In this document: positions 1 to 8,397 of the stretch, piece by piece
Position numbering within the stretch: position 1 is the first letter of the stretch
How the letters are laid out: the number at the start of each line of letters is the position of its first letter
Assembly (NCBI GenBank): GCA_963795055.1
Contig: CAWCGJ010000006.1
Location: 104,670 to 168,669, forward strand
Source of the DNA: JASHPR01 sp963795055
Lineage (GTDB): Bacteria; Actinomycetota; Actinomycetes; Streptosporangiales; Streptosporangiaceae
Length of the DNA stretch: 64,000 nt
Direction of reading: 5' to 3'
Made by a program: the position numbers and the translations under genes
The notes under the pieces: model-generated
Seen by the model: only the letters and a program-made list of their open reading frames with translations
Told to the model about the DNA's origin: nothing
Databases searched by the model: none

Positions 1-82
1 CGGCGTCGGCCCTGCCCCCGGCCCGGTGGTTCGCCGACCAGCTGGCCGCCCTGGAGCCGGCCGGCCCCGGCCGGCGAGCCGG
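1..82. other. window edge, no gene assigned
   Basis: These bases lie beyond the stop of the trehalose-phosphatase gene. No reading frame here has a recognisable protein end that stops before that gene, so I cannot say whether a convergent gene (for example a trehalose-phosphate synthase) ends just outside. Confidence 0.3.
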
Positions 83-913
83 TCACGCGGCCGGGCCGGA
101 CATGGCGTCGGCCAGCGAGCCGATCAGGGCCACGACGCCGCCGGGGCCGTCCACCACCAGATCGGCCAGCTCGGCCAGAGGCGTGACCTCCTCGGACCCG
201 CTACAGACGGCCAGGCCGGGAATCCCGTCGCCGCGCAGGTCGGCCACGGCCCGGAAGGCGGGCACGTCCCCGAGGTCGTCGCCGCAGAACATGACGGCGC
301 GGGCGTGCCGCTGCGCGGCGAGGTCCTTCAGCGCCTGCCCCTTGTCCGAGCCTGGCGGGCGCAGCTCGAGCACCATCCGGCCGGGCTCGACGGCCAGGCC
401 GGTCCGCGCGGCGAGATCGGCCAGCGGGCCGCGCAGCCGGTCCAGGGCCGGCCCGGGCTCGGCGGCCCGGCGGGTGTGCACCGCGAGCGCGTCGGCCTTG
501 TCCTCGGTCCAGGTCCCCTCGGGCGCCCCGGCCGCGGCGAGGACCCCGGGCAGTTCCCGCCGGGCGGCGGCCACGCCGGGCGGGGGCGGCGGCGAGGCCA
601 GCGCGCCCGCTTCCCAACGCTGCCGGCCGTAGTGACCCAGCACAATGACGCCGGGCACCTGGTCCAGCCGGCCGATCTCGACCGCGTCCAGCGCCGGACG
701 GCCGGTGATCACGGCCAGCGTCCCGACCAGCGGCGCCAGCCTGCCCAGGGCCTTACCCGCACCTGGATACGGGTACGCGGCGGCGGGGTCGGTCACGATC
801 GGGGCCAGCGTGCCGTCGTAATCCAGGGCCACCATCGCCCGGCCCCGTTCCCGCAGCAGCGCGGCGAGGCCGTCCCGGCCCGGCCCGGTCCGCGGGACTG
901 GCAGGCCGTTCAC
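83..913 (-). CDS. otsB: trehalose-6-phosphate phosphatase
   Basis: Predicted to dephosphorylate trehalose 6-phosphate to trehalose in the cytosol, the second step of the OtsA-OtsB pathway. It is a HAD-superfamily protein. Motif I DYDGT is at residues 31-35 (D31 nucleophile, D33 acid/base) and the metal-binding GDDLGD at about 211-216. I start it at the GTG at 913 because this overlaps the stop of the upstream DUF3263 gene as GTGA, implying translational coupling; the longer open frame would run inside that gene. At 276 aa it has normal family length. No otsA is visible in the window. Confidence 0.88.
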   Translation of the reverse strand: MNGLPVPRTGPGRDGLAALLRERGRAMVALDYDGTLAPIVTDPAAAYPYPGAGKALGRLAPLVGTLAVITGRPALDAVEIGRLDQVPGVIVLGHYGRQRWEAGALASPPPPPGVAAARRELPGVLAAAGAPEGTWTEDKADALAVHTRRAAEPGPALDRLRGPLADLAARTGLAVEPGRMVLELRPPGSDKGQALKDLAAQRHARAVMFCGDDLGDVPAFRAVADLRGDGIPGLAVCSGSEEVTPLAELADLVVDGPGGVVALIGSLADAMSGPAA

Positions 914-1152
914 CCGGGGCGGGCCGACCGGATCTTGTTCCTGCGGCTGCGCTGCCGGCGCAGCCGCGAGACCAGCACCGGGTCGAGCTGGCTCGCCTCG
1001 GGCCGGTCGATCAGCGCATTCAGCAACTGGTAGTAGCGGGTCACCGGCATGCCGAACCTCTCCAGGATCTCCCGCTCCTTGGCGCCCGGCAACCGCCACC
1101 AGCCCTGCTCGAAGGCCAGGATGCGCCGGTCGAGCTCAGATAGCGCAGCCAT
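910..1152 (-). CDS. DUF3263 family small protein
   Basis: This 80-aa protein matches the actinobacterial DUF3263 pattern: an N-terminal helical part with FEQGWWRLPGAKE, followed by ILERFGMPVTRYYQLLN and a basic C-terminus rich in Arg. The middle section has a helix-turn-helix-like look, and members are often described as possible DNA-binding proteins; function is unproven. It is first in a two-gene unit with otsB, overlapping it by four bases, so the two are probably co-expressed. Confidence 0.85.
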   Translation of the reverse strand: MAALSELDRRILAFEQGWWRLPGAKEREILERFGMPVTRYYQLLNALIDRPEASQLDPVLVSRLRRQRSRRNKIRSARPG

Positions 1153-1302
1153 TCCGCCTCCAACTTCCCGTAGCTCTCCATCCTAGCGAGGGCCAGTGAC
1201 ATCGCCGGCCGGCCGAGCCGGGCCTGGTCACCCGCGGCCGGCGGCCGCGACCCGCCCCCCGGCCCTTTGCGCCGGGCCCCGGGCGACGTACGCTCACCCT
1301 TC

Positions 1303-2121
1303 GTGGCTTCCTATGACTTCATCACCTTCATAACGGACTACGGCCTCGAGGACGGTTTCGTCGCCGCGTGTCACGGCGTCGCCGCCCGGATCGCCCCGGC
1401 CGCCCGGATCATCGACATCACCCACCTGGTCCAGCCGGGTGACGTGCGGCGCGGCACGGCCGTGCTCGCCCAGACCGTCCCGTACCTGCCGCCCGCGGTG
1501 CACGTGGCCGTGGTAGACCCCGGGGTCGGCACCGCCCGCCGCGGCGTGGCCGTGCAGGCCGGCGACAGCATCCTGATCGGGCCGGACAACGGCCTGCTGT
1601 CCTGGGGAATCGCCGCGCTGGGCGGGGCCAGCCGGGCCTTCCAGCTCACCAACGGCGACCTGTGGCTGCACCCGGTGTCACCGACGTTCCACGGGCGGGA
1701 CATCTTCATGCCCGTGGCGGCGCACCTGGCCGCCGGCACGGAGCCGACGTCGGTCGGGGACGAGATCGAGCTGGCCGAGCTGGTGACCCTGCCCGCGCCG
1801 ACCAGCCGGATCACCGACGGCGAGGCCGAGGGTGAGGTCATGTCGATCGACCGGTTCGGCAACGTGCAGCTGTCCATCGTCGCGGCGGACATGGGCAGGC
1901 TCGGCATCAGCTACGGCACCCCGCTGGTGGTCCGGGCGGGCCGCCGCCAGCTCACCGTGCCGTTCATGGAGACGTTCGCCGCGGTGGCCCCGGGCGAGAT
2001 CGTCGCGTTCACCGACAGCGCCGGGCTGATCTCGCTGGCCGTCAGCGCGGGCGACGCGGCGCAGCAGCTCGGGCTGCCGCCCGGAGCCCACGTGCGGCTG
2101 TCTGTGGCCCGTCCCGTGTGA
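1303..2121 (+). CDS. S-adenosyl-L-methionine hydroxide adenosyltransferase family protein
   Basis: Family members (SAM_adeno_trans, formerly DUF62) hydrolyse SAM to adenosine and L-methionine, using water in place of the halide used by the related fluorinase. The N-terminus ITFITDYGLEDGF, the stretch VVDPGVGT and IGPDNGLL are family signatures. I place the start at the GTG at 1303 (VASYDFITF), since the family motif begins almost at once; the open frame extends to a TTG at 1267. Product is 272 aa. It stands alone between a minus-strand pair and the subtilase gene. Confidence 0.85.
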   Translation: MASYDFITFITDYGLEDGFVAACHGVAARIAPAARIIDITHLVQPGDVRRGTAVLAQTVPYLPPAVHVAVVDPGVGTARRGVAVQAGDSILIGPDNGLLSWGIAALGGASRAFQLTNGDLWLHPVSPTFHGRDIFMPVAAHLAAGTEPTSVGDEIELAELVTLPAPTSRITDGEAEGEVMSIDRFGNVQLSIVAADMGRLGISYGTPLVVRAGRRQLTVPFMETFAAVAPGEIVAFTDSAGLISLAVSAGDAAQQLGLPPGAHVRLSVARPV

Positions 2122-2180
2122 CCCGGCCTGACCGGCCCGGATAGCCGCGAACGGTACGCAAACGGCTTCAAGATGGCAGA

Positions 2181-4166
2181 ATGCGGGTAACCGCACGGAA
2201 GGACGGCGTGGCGCTGAGGTTCCCCCGCCCGGTGATACTGACCGCAGCCATCGGCCTCGCCCTGGCGTGGACTGCGGTGGGCAGCGTCTCCGCCCTGGCC
2301 GACCAGGTTCGCCAGCAGCAGTGGTGGCTCGGCACGCTGCACGTCACGCAGGCGCAGCGGATCTCCACGGGCTCGGGCGTGACCATCGCCCTGCTGGACA
2401 CCGGCGTGGACCCGGCCCAGCCCGACCTCACCGGCTCGGTGATCACCGGGCCCGATTTCACCAAATCCGGGGAGAAGCCGGGCCAGCCGTTCTTCGGGGT
2501 GCACGGGACCGCGATGGCGAGCCTGATCGTCGGGCACGGGCACGGCGCGGGCGGCGCGGACGGCGTCCTGGGGGTGGCCCCGGCGGCCCGGCTGCTGTCC
2601 GTCCGGGTGGCCCTGGACGACGGCGACCCGCTGGCCACCGAGCCGGGCGTCACCTCCGGCCTGCCCGCCGCGATCGCCGCCGGGATCAGGTACGCGGTCA
2701 GCAGCGGCGCCCAGGTCATCGACCTGCCGCTGGACCCGGGCCAGTCCCCCTCGGCCCTGGTCGCCTCCACGGCCCCGGCGCCGGCCCCGGGCACGCCGCC
2801 CACGGCGGTCCAGGCCGCCGAGCAGGCCGCGGCCGGCGGCAGCGCCGCCGAGCAGGCCGCCGTCAACTTCGCGCTCAGCAAGGGCGTGGTCCTGGTCGCG
2901 CCCGCGGGCGACAACGGCACCGGGACCGACGCGGTGAACTTCCCGGCCTCCTACCCCGGCGTGATCTCCGTGGGCGCGTTCGACAGCAACGTCACCAAGG
3001 CCCCGTTCACCAGCCACCAGTCCTACGTGACGCTGACCGCCGCCGGGAGCGGCATGACCGCCGCCACCCCCACCGGCTACGCCACGGTCAGCACCACCGC
3101 CGCGGCGAGCGCGGTGGTCGCCGGCATCGCGGCGCTGATCAAGTCGCAGTACCCGGAGCTCACGCCCGCCCAGGTCAGCCGGGCCCTGACCAGCAGCACG
3201 GTGTTCCGGCCGCCGGGCGGCCTGGCCGACGGCTCGGGGCACGGGACCGCCGACGCCGCGGCAGCGCTGAAGGCGGCGGCGGTGATGGCGAAGCCGGTCC
3301 CGCCCCGGGCCGGCGCCGGGGCCGTCCCCCGGACGCTGCCCGCGGCCCCGTCGGTGCCGTTCATCAACAAGGGCCTGGGGCGGACGCTGCTGCGGGACGC
3401 CCTGATCTGTCTGGCCGTGCTCATCGTGCTGCTGCTGCCGATCGTGGTGTACGCGCTGGTGCGCCGGCGGCGCACGCGGGCCGGGACGCCGGCGCGGGCC
3501 GACCGCGAACTGGGCGCACGGTCGGCTTACGTGCGCGGCAACGGGAGCAGCCACGCGGATGAGATGCTCGAGTACTTCGCGGCGACGCCCGCCGAGCCTT
3601 CGGGCGCGCGTGCCGTGCGGTCCCCGGATGGCGCGGGCGCCGGCCGCGCCTTCGCCGACACCCACCCGGGGGGCGGCCAGCACGGCGCCGCCGGGCGGCT
3701 GCCGCCGACGCCGATGACCCGGGCGCCCGCCACCCGCAGCTCGGCCAAGGTGTCCGGCTCCCCGCCGTGGGAGGCGGCGTCCAAGCCCGACAGCGAGCTT
3801 CCGTGGACCGCCAGCCTGCCGGGGGTGCCGCCGCCGGCGGCGCTGAGGCGGCCTGGGGCCGCCGGGACCGGTCCCGCAGCACCGGGGAGCGCGCCCGCGC
3901 CCACGGGCGGCCCGGCCACGGGCGGCCCGGCCACGGACGAGGCCGCCTGGATCTTCCGCCGCCCCGCGACCGGCCGGCCCGAGCCCGCGGACGACGCGCC
4001 CGAGCCCGCCGGCCCCGCGCAGAACGGCCTGCCCGCGGGCGAGAACGGACACGCAGGCGAGGGCGGCCCCGCGGACGAGAACGGCGAGCCGGACTCCGGG
4101 CCGATCTACGTCTGGAACCCCAACGCGAGCACCGAGAGCTTCCCTATCGTTCCCCGGGACGGCTGA
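2181..4166 (+). CDS. membrane-anchored mycosin-like S8 subtilase, catalytic Ser missing
   Basis: 661 aa with an N-terminal signal or anchor (about 17-40), a subtilisin fold (about 45-370), one C-terminal membrane helix (about 405-428, followed by RRRR) and a long Pro/Gly/Ala-rich tail. The architecture to the helix is that of type VII secretion mycosins. Asp (LLDTGVD, D73) and His (VHGTAMAS, H108) are kept. In the Ser block the usual S-G-T-S-F-A-A-P reads STTAAASA (304-311), so Ala307 replaces the catalytic Ser, and the oxyanion Asn of the AAGN block is Asp244 in PAGDNG. It is probably an inactive pseudoprotease. No ESX genes are in the window. Its 3' end overlaps plsC by 23 bases tail to tail. 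Confidence 0.82.
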   Translation: MRVTARKDGVALRFPRPVILTAAIGLALAWTAVGSVSALADQVRQQQWWLGTLHVTQAQRISTGSGVTIALLDTGVDPAQPDLTGSVITGPDFTKSGEKPGQPFFGVHGTAMASLIVGHGHGAGGADGVLGVAPAARLLSVRVALDDGDPLATEPGVTSGLPAAIAAGIRYAVSSGAQVIDLPLDPGQSPSALVASTAPAPAPGTPPTAVQAAEQAAAGGSAAEQAAVNFALSKGVVLVAPAGDNGTGTDAVNFPASYPGVISVGAFDSNVTKAPFTSHQSYVTLTAAGSGMTAATPTGYATVSTTAAASAVVAGIAALIKSQYPELTPAQVSRALTSSTVFRPPGGLADGSGHGTADAAAALKAAAVMAKPVPPRAGAGAVPRTLPAAPSVPFINKGLGRTLLRDALICLAVLIVLLLPIVVYALVRRRRTRAGTPARADRELGARSAYVRGNGSSHADEMLEYFAATPAEPSGARAVRSPDGAGAGRAFADTHPGGGQHGAAGRLPPTPMTRAPATRSSAKVSGSPPWEAASKPDSELPWTASLPGVPPPAALRRPGAAGTGPAAPGSAPAPTGGPATGGPATDEAAWIFRRPATGRPEPADDAPEPAGPAQNGLPAGENGHAGEGGPADENGEPDSGPIYVWNPNASTESFPIVPRDG

Positions 4167-4881
4167 CCGGCCCCGGCCGGGTCCCGTTACGGGCGGCGGC
4201 GAGTTCCTCCTTGCGCGCGGACGCGTACATCGACACGTACTCCTGGCCGGACAGGGCCTGGATGGACCGCATCACCTCGTCCGTGACCGCCCGCCGCTGC
4301 CGGGCCGCGGAAGGCAGGTCCCGGTAGCTCTCGAAGGTCAGCGGCTTGCCCACGGTGATCCTGATCTTGGCCCGCCGGGGTACCCGGTGCCCCGGCGGCA
4401 GCACGCGGTCGGTCCCAGACATGGCCACCGGGATGACCGGCAGGCCCGAGTTCAGGGCCAGCCACCCGATGCCGGTCCGCCCCCGGTACAGCCGCCCGTC
4501 CGGTGACCTCGTCCCCTCGGGGTAGATGCCGAACAGCGCGCCCTCGCGCAGCAGGCCGAGCGCCGCCTCGAGCATGTCCTGCCCGGCGCGAGCCTGCGCC
4601 CGGTCCACCGAGATCTGGTTGGTGGCGCGCATGTACGCGCTGGTGATCCGGTCGATCGGCCGGGTCCCGGTGAAGTACTCGGCCTTGGCCGCGAAGGTGA
4701 CCGGCCGGTCGACCATAAACGGCAGGAAGATCGAGTCCACGATGGACAGGTGGTTGGACGCGAGGATGGCGCCGCCCTCAGCCGGGATGTGCTCGACGCC
4801 CGTGATCTCCGGCCGCCCCAGCAGGCGCAGGAACGGTCCGGCGAGCGTCCGCGACATCCCATATTGCACTGGCCCTCCCAC
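4144..4881 (-). CDS. plsC: 1-acyl-sn-glycerol-3-phosphate acyltransferase
   Basis: Transfers an acyl chain to lysophosphatidic acid at the membrane in phospholipid synthesis. The family HX4D box is NHLSIVD (H44, D49) and the phosphate-binding block is YPEGTRSPDG (about 119-128); VIPVAMSG follows. The length of 245 aa is typical of bacterial PlsC/AGPAT proteins. It overlaps the mycosin-like gene convergently, so I infer no shared function. Paralogues are common in actinomycetes, so its exact acyl acceptor is uncertain. Confidence 0.87.
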   Translation of the reverse strand: MGGPVQYGMSRTLAGPFLRLLGRPEITGVEHIPAEGGAILASNHLSIVDSIFLPFMVDRPVTFAAKAEYFTGTRPIDRITSAYMRATNQISVDRAQARAGQDMLEAALGLLREGALFGIYPEGTRSPDGRLYRGRTGIGWLALNSGLPVIPVAMSGTDRVLPPGHRVPRRAKIRITVGKPLTFESYRDLPSAARQRRAVTDEVMRSIQALSGQEYVSMYASARKEELAAARNGTRPGPVSRPGER

Positions 4882-4913
4882 GGGGGACGCTCGTCAGCGG
4901 TAGTCACAGGCTA

Positions 4914-5132
4914 GTGCACCTCTTCGTGGGTTCGGCGGTGGCCGTCACGAGGTCCTCGCGATGGGGCGAGCTACTCCCCGGCCAGCTGCGCGCGGCCGGC
5001 GTCCCCGTCCAGCACCAGCGCTTCGCCGGGCAGATGCACGCCTTCTTCACGTTGGTCAACGTGCTGCCCGGGGCCGCCGACGGCCTCGACTACGTGGCGG
5101 TCGCCCTCGACCGCCACCTCGCCGCTACCTAG
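4914..5132 (+). pseudogene. C-terminal remnant of an alpha/beta hydrolase (Aes/HSL type)
   Basis: The reading frame encodes the last roughly 70 residues of an acetyl-esterase-like hydrolase: LRAAGVPVQHQRF, GQMHAFFTLVNVLPGA with the catalytic-His region, and a normal end VALDRHLAA. The oxyanion HGGG, the nucleophile GxSxG and the Asp are all absent, so it cannot be a working enzyme. I read it as a truncated gene relic. Confidence 0.7.
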
Positions 5133-5172
5133 CCGTCAGGGCGGCCCCGGGCCCTCCGGTAGCGTCTCGCCG

Positions 5173-7020
5173 CTACCGGCCGCCACCACCGCCGCCGTGG
5201 CCGCCGCCACCGCCGTGGCCACCGCCGGTGCCCCCACCGCCGCCACCGCCGCCGCCACTGCCACCGCCGCTACCGCCGCTGCCACCGCCACTGCCGCCGC
5301 TCCCGCCGGACGAGGAGGGGCTGGCGGCCGGGGCCGGGGCGGCCGGCTTGGCGGCCTTGGCGGCGCTGGCGCGCCGGGCCGCGGCCTGCTTGGCCTGCGG
5401 GTCGGCGAGTTCCACGAGCGGGAAGGACCGGTGCCGGCGCGGCGGGACCAGGAAGTTCTGCCGCCGGGTCGCGGTGATGAACCGCTCGAGGCCGTTGTCG
5501 TCACCGTTGTCGGGGAAGAACTTCTTCTGCAGGTCCTGGCACGCCTGGTTCATGCGCATCGTGGCGAAGAAGTCGGCCGTCGGCACGAACACGAGGAACT
5601 GGAGCTTGAACTGGTTGGTGCCGGCCGGCATGTCGACCCCGTTCGCGCCGGGGAAGGTGCGGAACGCGGGCACGTCCACCCCGTCGAGCCCGGGGCCGTC
5701 GTTGCGGATGTGCATCGGGGTCCCGTCGGAGGCCCGGGACGACCGCTGCAGGCCGTCGATGTGGCCGACCCGGCCCTCGCCGGTGAACGTGGCGTTCTCC
5801 GTGGCGTTGGCCGGGGTGAAGGTGCCCGCGCTGTCGCGTGCCTCGGCCGCGGCGGAGCCGGTGCCCTGGAACACGTTGTTGATGTAGGCCGGGCCGCCGC
5901 CGTTGGTGAACTGGTCGGCGTTGCCGGGCGCGGGTATCCCGTCCGGCGTGCCGAGCTGATTGGACCGGAACATGTACTGGCAGCGCTCGGTGAACGGCTC
6001 GCCCTCGTCGTGGCGGGGGTCCTGGTCGGGCGTGGCGTAGAACTGGTACAGGTCGTCGAGGTCGTGGGCGAAGTGGGCGATGGAGCCGTTGTCGAAGTAG
6101 TCGCCCGGCATCGCGTTGCTCAGCTTGGCCGAGGAGTTGCCGACGAACGTGACGATCTGCGCCGGCCCGGCCGCGTTGGTCTGCTGGTCGGCGAAGCCCA
6201 TGGCCATCGTGGAGTCGGGGTTCATCCGCCCCGCGAACTCGAAGCCGGCGTTCTCGGCCATCGCGCGCGGCAGGCCGATCTGCATGAACATGATGCGCGG
6301 CGTCTGGAAGCTGATCAGCCCGTTGAACGCCGGCGAGGGCACGAAGTCGCCGTTGAGGTTGTTGCTGCCCTGCAGCCACAGCGCGATCGCGGCCAGGTTG
6401 GTCAGCGAGTCGCTGCGCAGCTCGAACAGCATGTCGTTGCTCTCGATCACCACGTCGACGTTGAAGCGGTCCTTGGTGCGGCCCGGGATCAGCGCGCCCG
6501 GCCCGCCGACGACGCCGTCGATCACGTCGGTGGGCGAGGGCACCGCCTCGACCAGCACGGAACGGCTCGGGTCGGCGAGCGTGGTCGGGATCTTGGCTGC
6601 CACCAGCGCCGGCGGCAGCCGGTCGAAGTACGGCAGGCCGTAGGACACCGAGAAGATCAGCACGCCGGCCGGGCTGGCCGGGTAGCTGTTCTCGATGGTG
6701 TTCAGCGCCCGGTTCAGGACGTCCTGCTCGTGCGGGCCGGGGGTACGGGTCAGCTGCGCCGGCAGGAACATCGTGTAGACGGGCGGGAGCTGGAGCGTGA
6801 CGTTACCGGCGCCGTCGTTGACCACGAAGGCCGGGCGGATGAAGTTCCCCAGGTCGAACTGGATGTCGGGGAACATCATGGGCGCGGGATCGGCCCGCGC
6901 GACGGGGGCGGCCAGTTGCTCCAGCAACGTGGCTTGGGAGAGGAGGAAGGCTGTTGCTGCGCCGGTCTTGAGAGCTGAGCGGCGGCTGAAGACCACGGAC
7001 TTGAGGCCCTCTGCGTCCAT
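5173..7020 (-). CDS. Tat-exported DyP-like protein with Gly-rich tail
   Basis: 615 aa. The start at 7020 is set by an AGGAG six bases upstream, and gives a twin-arginine signal FSRRSALKTG (about 11-20) with hydrophobic stretch, so export in folded form is likely. The body resembles dye-decolourising peroxidase-like proteins (DUF7405-type): LGTPDG at 356-361 and MHIR at 436-439 are spaced as the DyP GxxDG Asp and proximal haem His, and the C-terminal part (LQFLVFVPTADFF, then FLVPP) follows the DyP pattern. The last about 48 residues are almost only Gly with Ser and His. The overall DyP assignment is inference; haem binding is not shown by sequence alone. Confidence 0.6.
   Translation of the reverse strand: MDAEGLKSVVFSRRSALKTGAATAFLLSQATLLEQLAAPVARADPAPMMFPDIQFDLGNFIRPAFVVNDGAGNVTLQLPPVYTMFLPAQLTRTPGPHEQDVLNRALNTIENSYPASPAGVLIFSVSYGLPYFDRLPPALVAAKIPTTLADPSRSVLVEAVPSPTDVIDGVVGGPGALIPGRTKDRFNVDVVIESNDMLFELRSDSLTNLAAIALWLQGSNNLNGDFVPSPAFNGLISFQTPRIMFMQIGLPRAMAENAGFEFAGRMNPDSTMAMGFADQQTNAAGPAQIVTFVGNSSAKLSNAMPGDYFDNGSIAHFAHDLDDLYQFYATPDQDPRHDEGEPFTERCQYMFRSNQLGTPDGIPAPGNADQFTNGGGPAYINNVFQGTGSAAAEARDSAGTFTPANATENATFTGEGRVGHIDGLQRSSRASDGTPMHIRNDGPGLDGVDVPAFRTFPGANGVDMPAGTNQFKLQFLVFVPTADFFATMRMNQACQDLQKKFFPDNGDDNGLERFITATRRQNFLVPPRRHRSFPLVELADPQAKQAAARRASAAKAAKPAAPAPAASPSSSGGSGGSGGGSGGSGGGSGGGGGGGGGTGGGHGGGGGHGGGGGGR
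5176..5310 (-). repeat. low-complexity GGC/GGT repeat encoding a poly-Gly tail
   Basis: This stretch reads as repeated GGC/GGT/AGC codons on the minus strand and gives the Gly/Ser tail of the exported protein, ending in GGGH units. It is an in-frame coding repeat rather than a mobile or regulatory repeat, and is a likely place for length variation between strains. Confidence 0.7.
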
Positions 7021-7235
7021 CGTGACTCCTAGGGATCTGCGCCGGGATCCCCGCTCGAGGGCAATGTACGCCGACATGTTAGATCTTTTATTGCTTTAGT
7101 TGATTCCTCCATCAACAAGCGTAAAAAGTGGGTAAAATGCCTCCGCATTACCGCAAGACTCGCTGTAAGGTGACAAAGGCGCAGGTCGGCGGCCTGCCAC
7201 GGCATCCATGGTCCGTCGCGGCACCTTCAGGCTGG
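7021..7235. other. AT-richer intergenic region
   Basis: Compared with its surroundings this gap is AT-rich (7070-7150 contains TTAGATCTTTTATTGC). It should hold the promoter of the Tat-exported gene at 7020. A small inverted repeat TTGAT-n6-ATCAA lies near 7099-7114. I see no gene in it. Confidence 0.4.
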
Positions 7236-8388
7236 CTAAGCCAGAGCAGTGGGTTTGCTGAGGTAGCCGGCCAGGGTGGCGAGGAACCGCGCGGCCGGCG
7301 CGCCGTCGACGGCCCGGTGGTCGGCGGTGAGGCTGAGCGTGATCTCCTGGCGCCAGGCGATCCCGGGGCCGGCCGGGGCCGGACGGTCGGCGACCCGCCC
7401 GGTCCCGAGGATCGCGACCTCGGGCGGGTTGATGATCGGGGTGAAGGCGTCGATCCCGGCGTGGCCGAGGTTGGTGATCGTGAACGTGCTGCCCTGGAGC
7501 TCGGCCGGGTCCGCGTGCCCGGCCCGCACCCGCTCGGTCAGCGCCCGCCGCCGGGCCGACAGCTCGGCCAGGCCGCCCGCGCCGGCGTCGCGCAGGACCC
7601 CGACCAGCAGCGCCTCCCCGGTGTCGATGCCGATGCCGAGGTGCACCAGGCGGGCGATCCGGACCTGGTCCCCGACGACGTGGGCGTTCAGGGCGGGATG
7701 CTCGGCCAGGCTCAGCACGGCCGCGCGGGCCAGCACGTCGGTGTAGGTCACGCCCTCGGGCAGCTCCCCCTGGTCGTGCCAGGCGCACCAGGTCGGTCAC
7801 GTCGGCGGTGCGGACCAGCGTGAACTGCGCGGAGCCCTGCAGGCTGGCCACCATCCGCCGGGCGATGATCCCGCGGGTGCCGGTCAGCGGCACCGTGCCC
7901 GCGTCCCGCTCCGCCAGGTGCGCCGCGACGTCGGCCTCGGTGATCCGGCCGCCCGGGCCGGAACCGGCCACCTCGGCCAGGTCGACTCCGTGCTCGCGGG
8001 CCAGGCGCCGCGCCGCGGGCACCACCTGGACGCCGCCCGGCGGGCCTGCGGCTGGCGGGGCGGGGACGCCAGCCGCGGGCTCCGGCCCCGGCGCGGCGGG
8101 GAGGGCCGGGGACGCCGGCGAGGGCTCCGCGTCCGCGCCGACCTCCTCCCCGGGAAAGGCGATGAGGGCCATCACCTCCCGCACCGGCACGAGGGTCCCG
8201 GCCGGGGTGAGGATCCGGGCCAGGACCCCGTCGCACGGCGCCTCGATCTCCAGGGTGGTCTTGGCCGCCTCGACCTCGGCGATGCACTCCCCCGCGCGGA
8301 CCTGGTCGCCGACGTCCTTGAGCCAGTCCAGCACGGTGCCGTCGGTCATGCCCATGCCGGCCTGCGGCAGGCGGACCTCCTCGGGCAC
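7236..8388 (-). pseudogene. 2-oxoacid dehydrogenase E2 acyltransferase, frameshifted
   Basis: E2 carries acyl groups on a lipoyl arm from E1 to CoA. The first frame has a lipoyl domain with lipoylation site EAAKTTLEI (K about 43) and a subunit-binding domain (VPAARRLAREHGVDL). The catalytic domain, including DHRAVDG, continues in another frame from about 7777 down to 7236. One extra G on the minus strand at 7779-7782 (CTGGCACG where CTGCACG would restore the frame) breaks the gene between them. Everything else is intact, so this is either a very recent mutation or a base-calling error. It starts at GTG 8388, nine bases after the E1beta stop, in one operon. Confidence 0.82.
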
Positions 8389-8397
8389 TCCGGCCGC

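Noticed and set aside
1..632. otsA end on the plus strand at the window start
   Set aside because: The open plus frame runs 550 bases into otsB without a stop at a sensible place and has no OtsA-like end.
5176..5310. tandem repeat array as mobile or CRISPR-like element
   Set aside because: The units are irregular Gly codons inside a coding sequence.
5197..6978. 593-aa open frame antisense to the Tat-exported protein
   Set aside because: Composition is a GC shadow (Val/Gly/Arg runs) with no domain; the minus-strand gene has a Tat signal and ribosome site.
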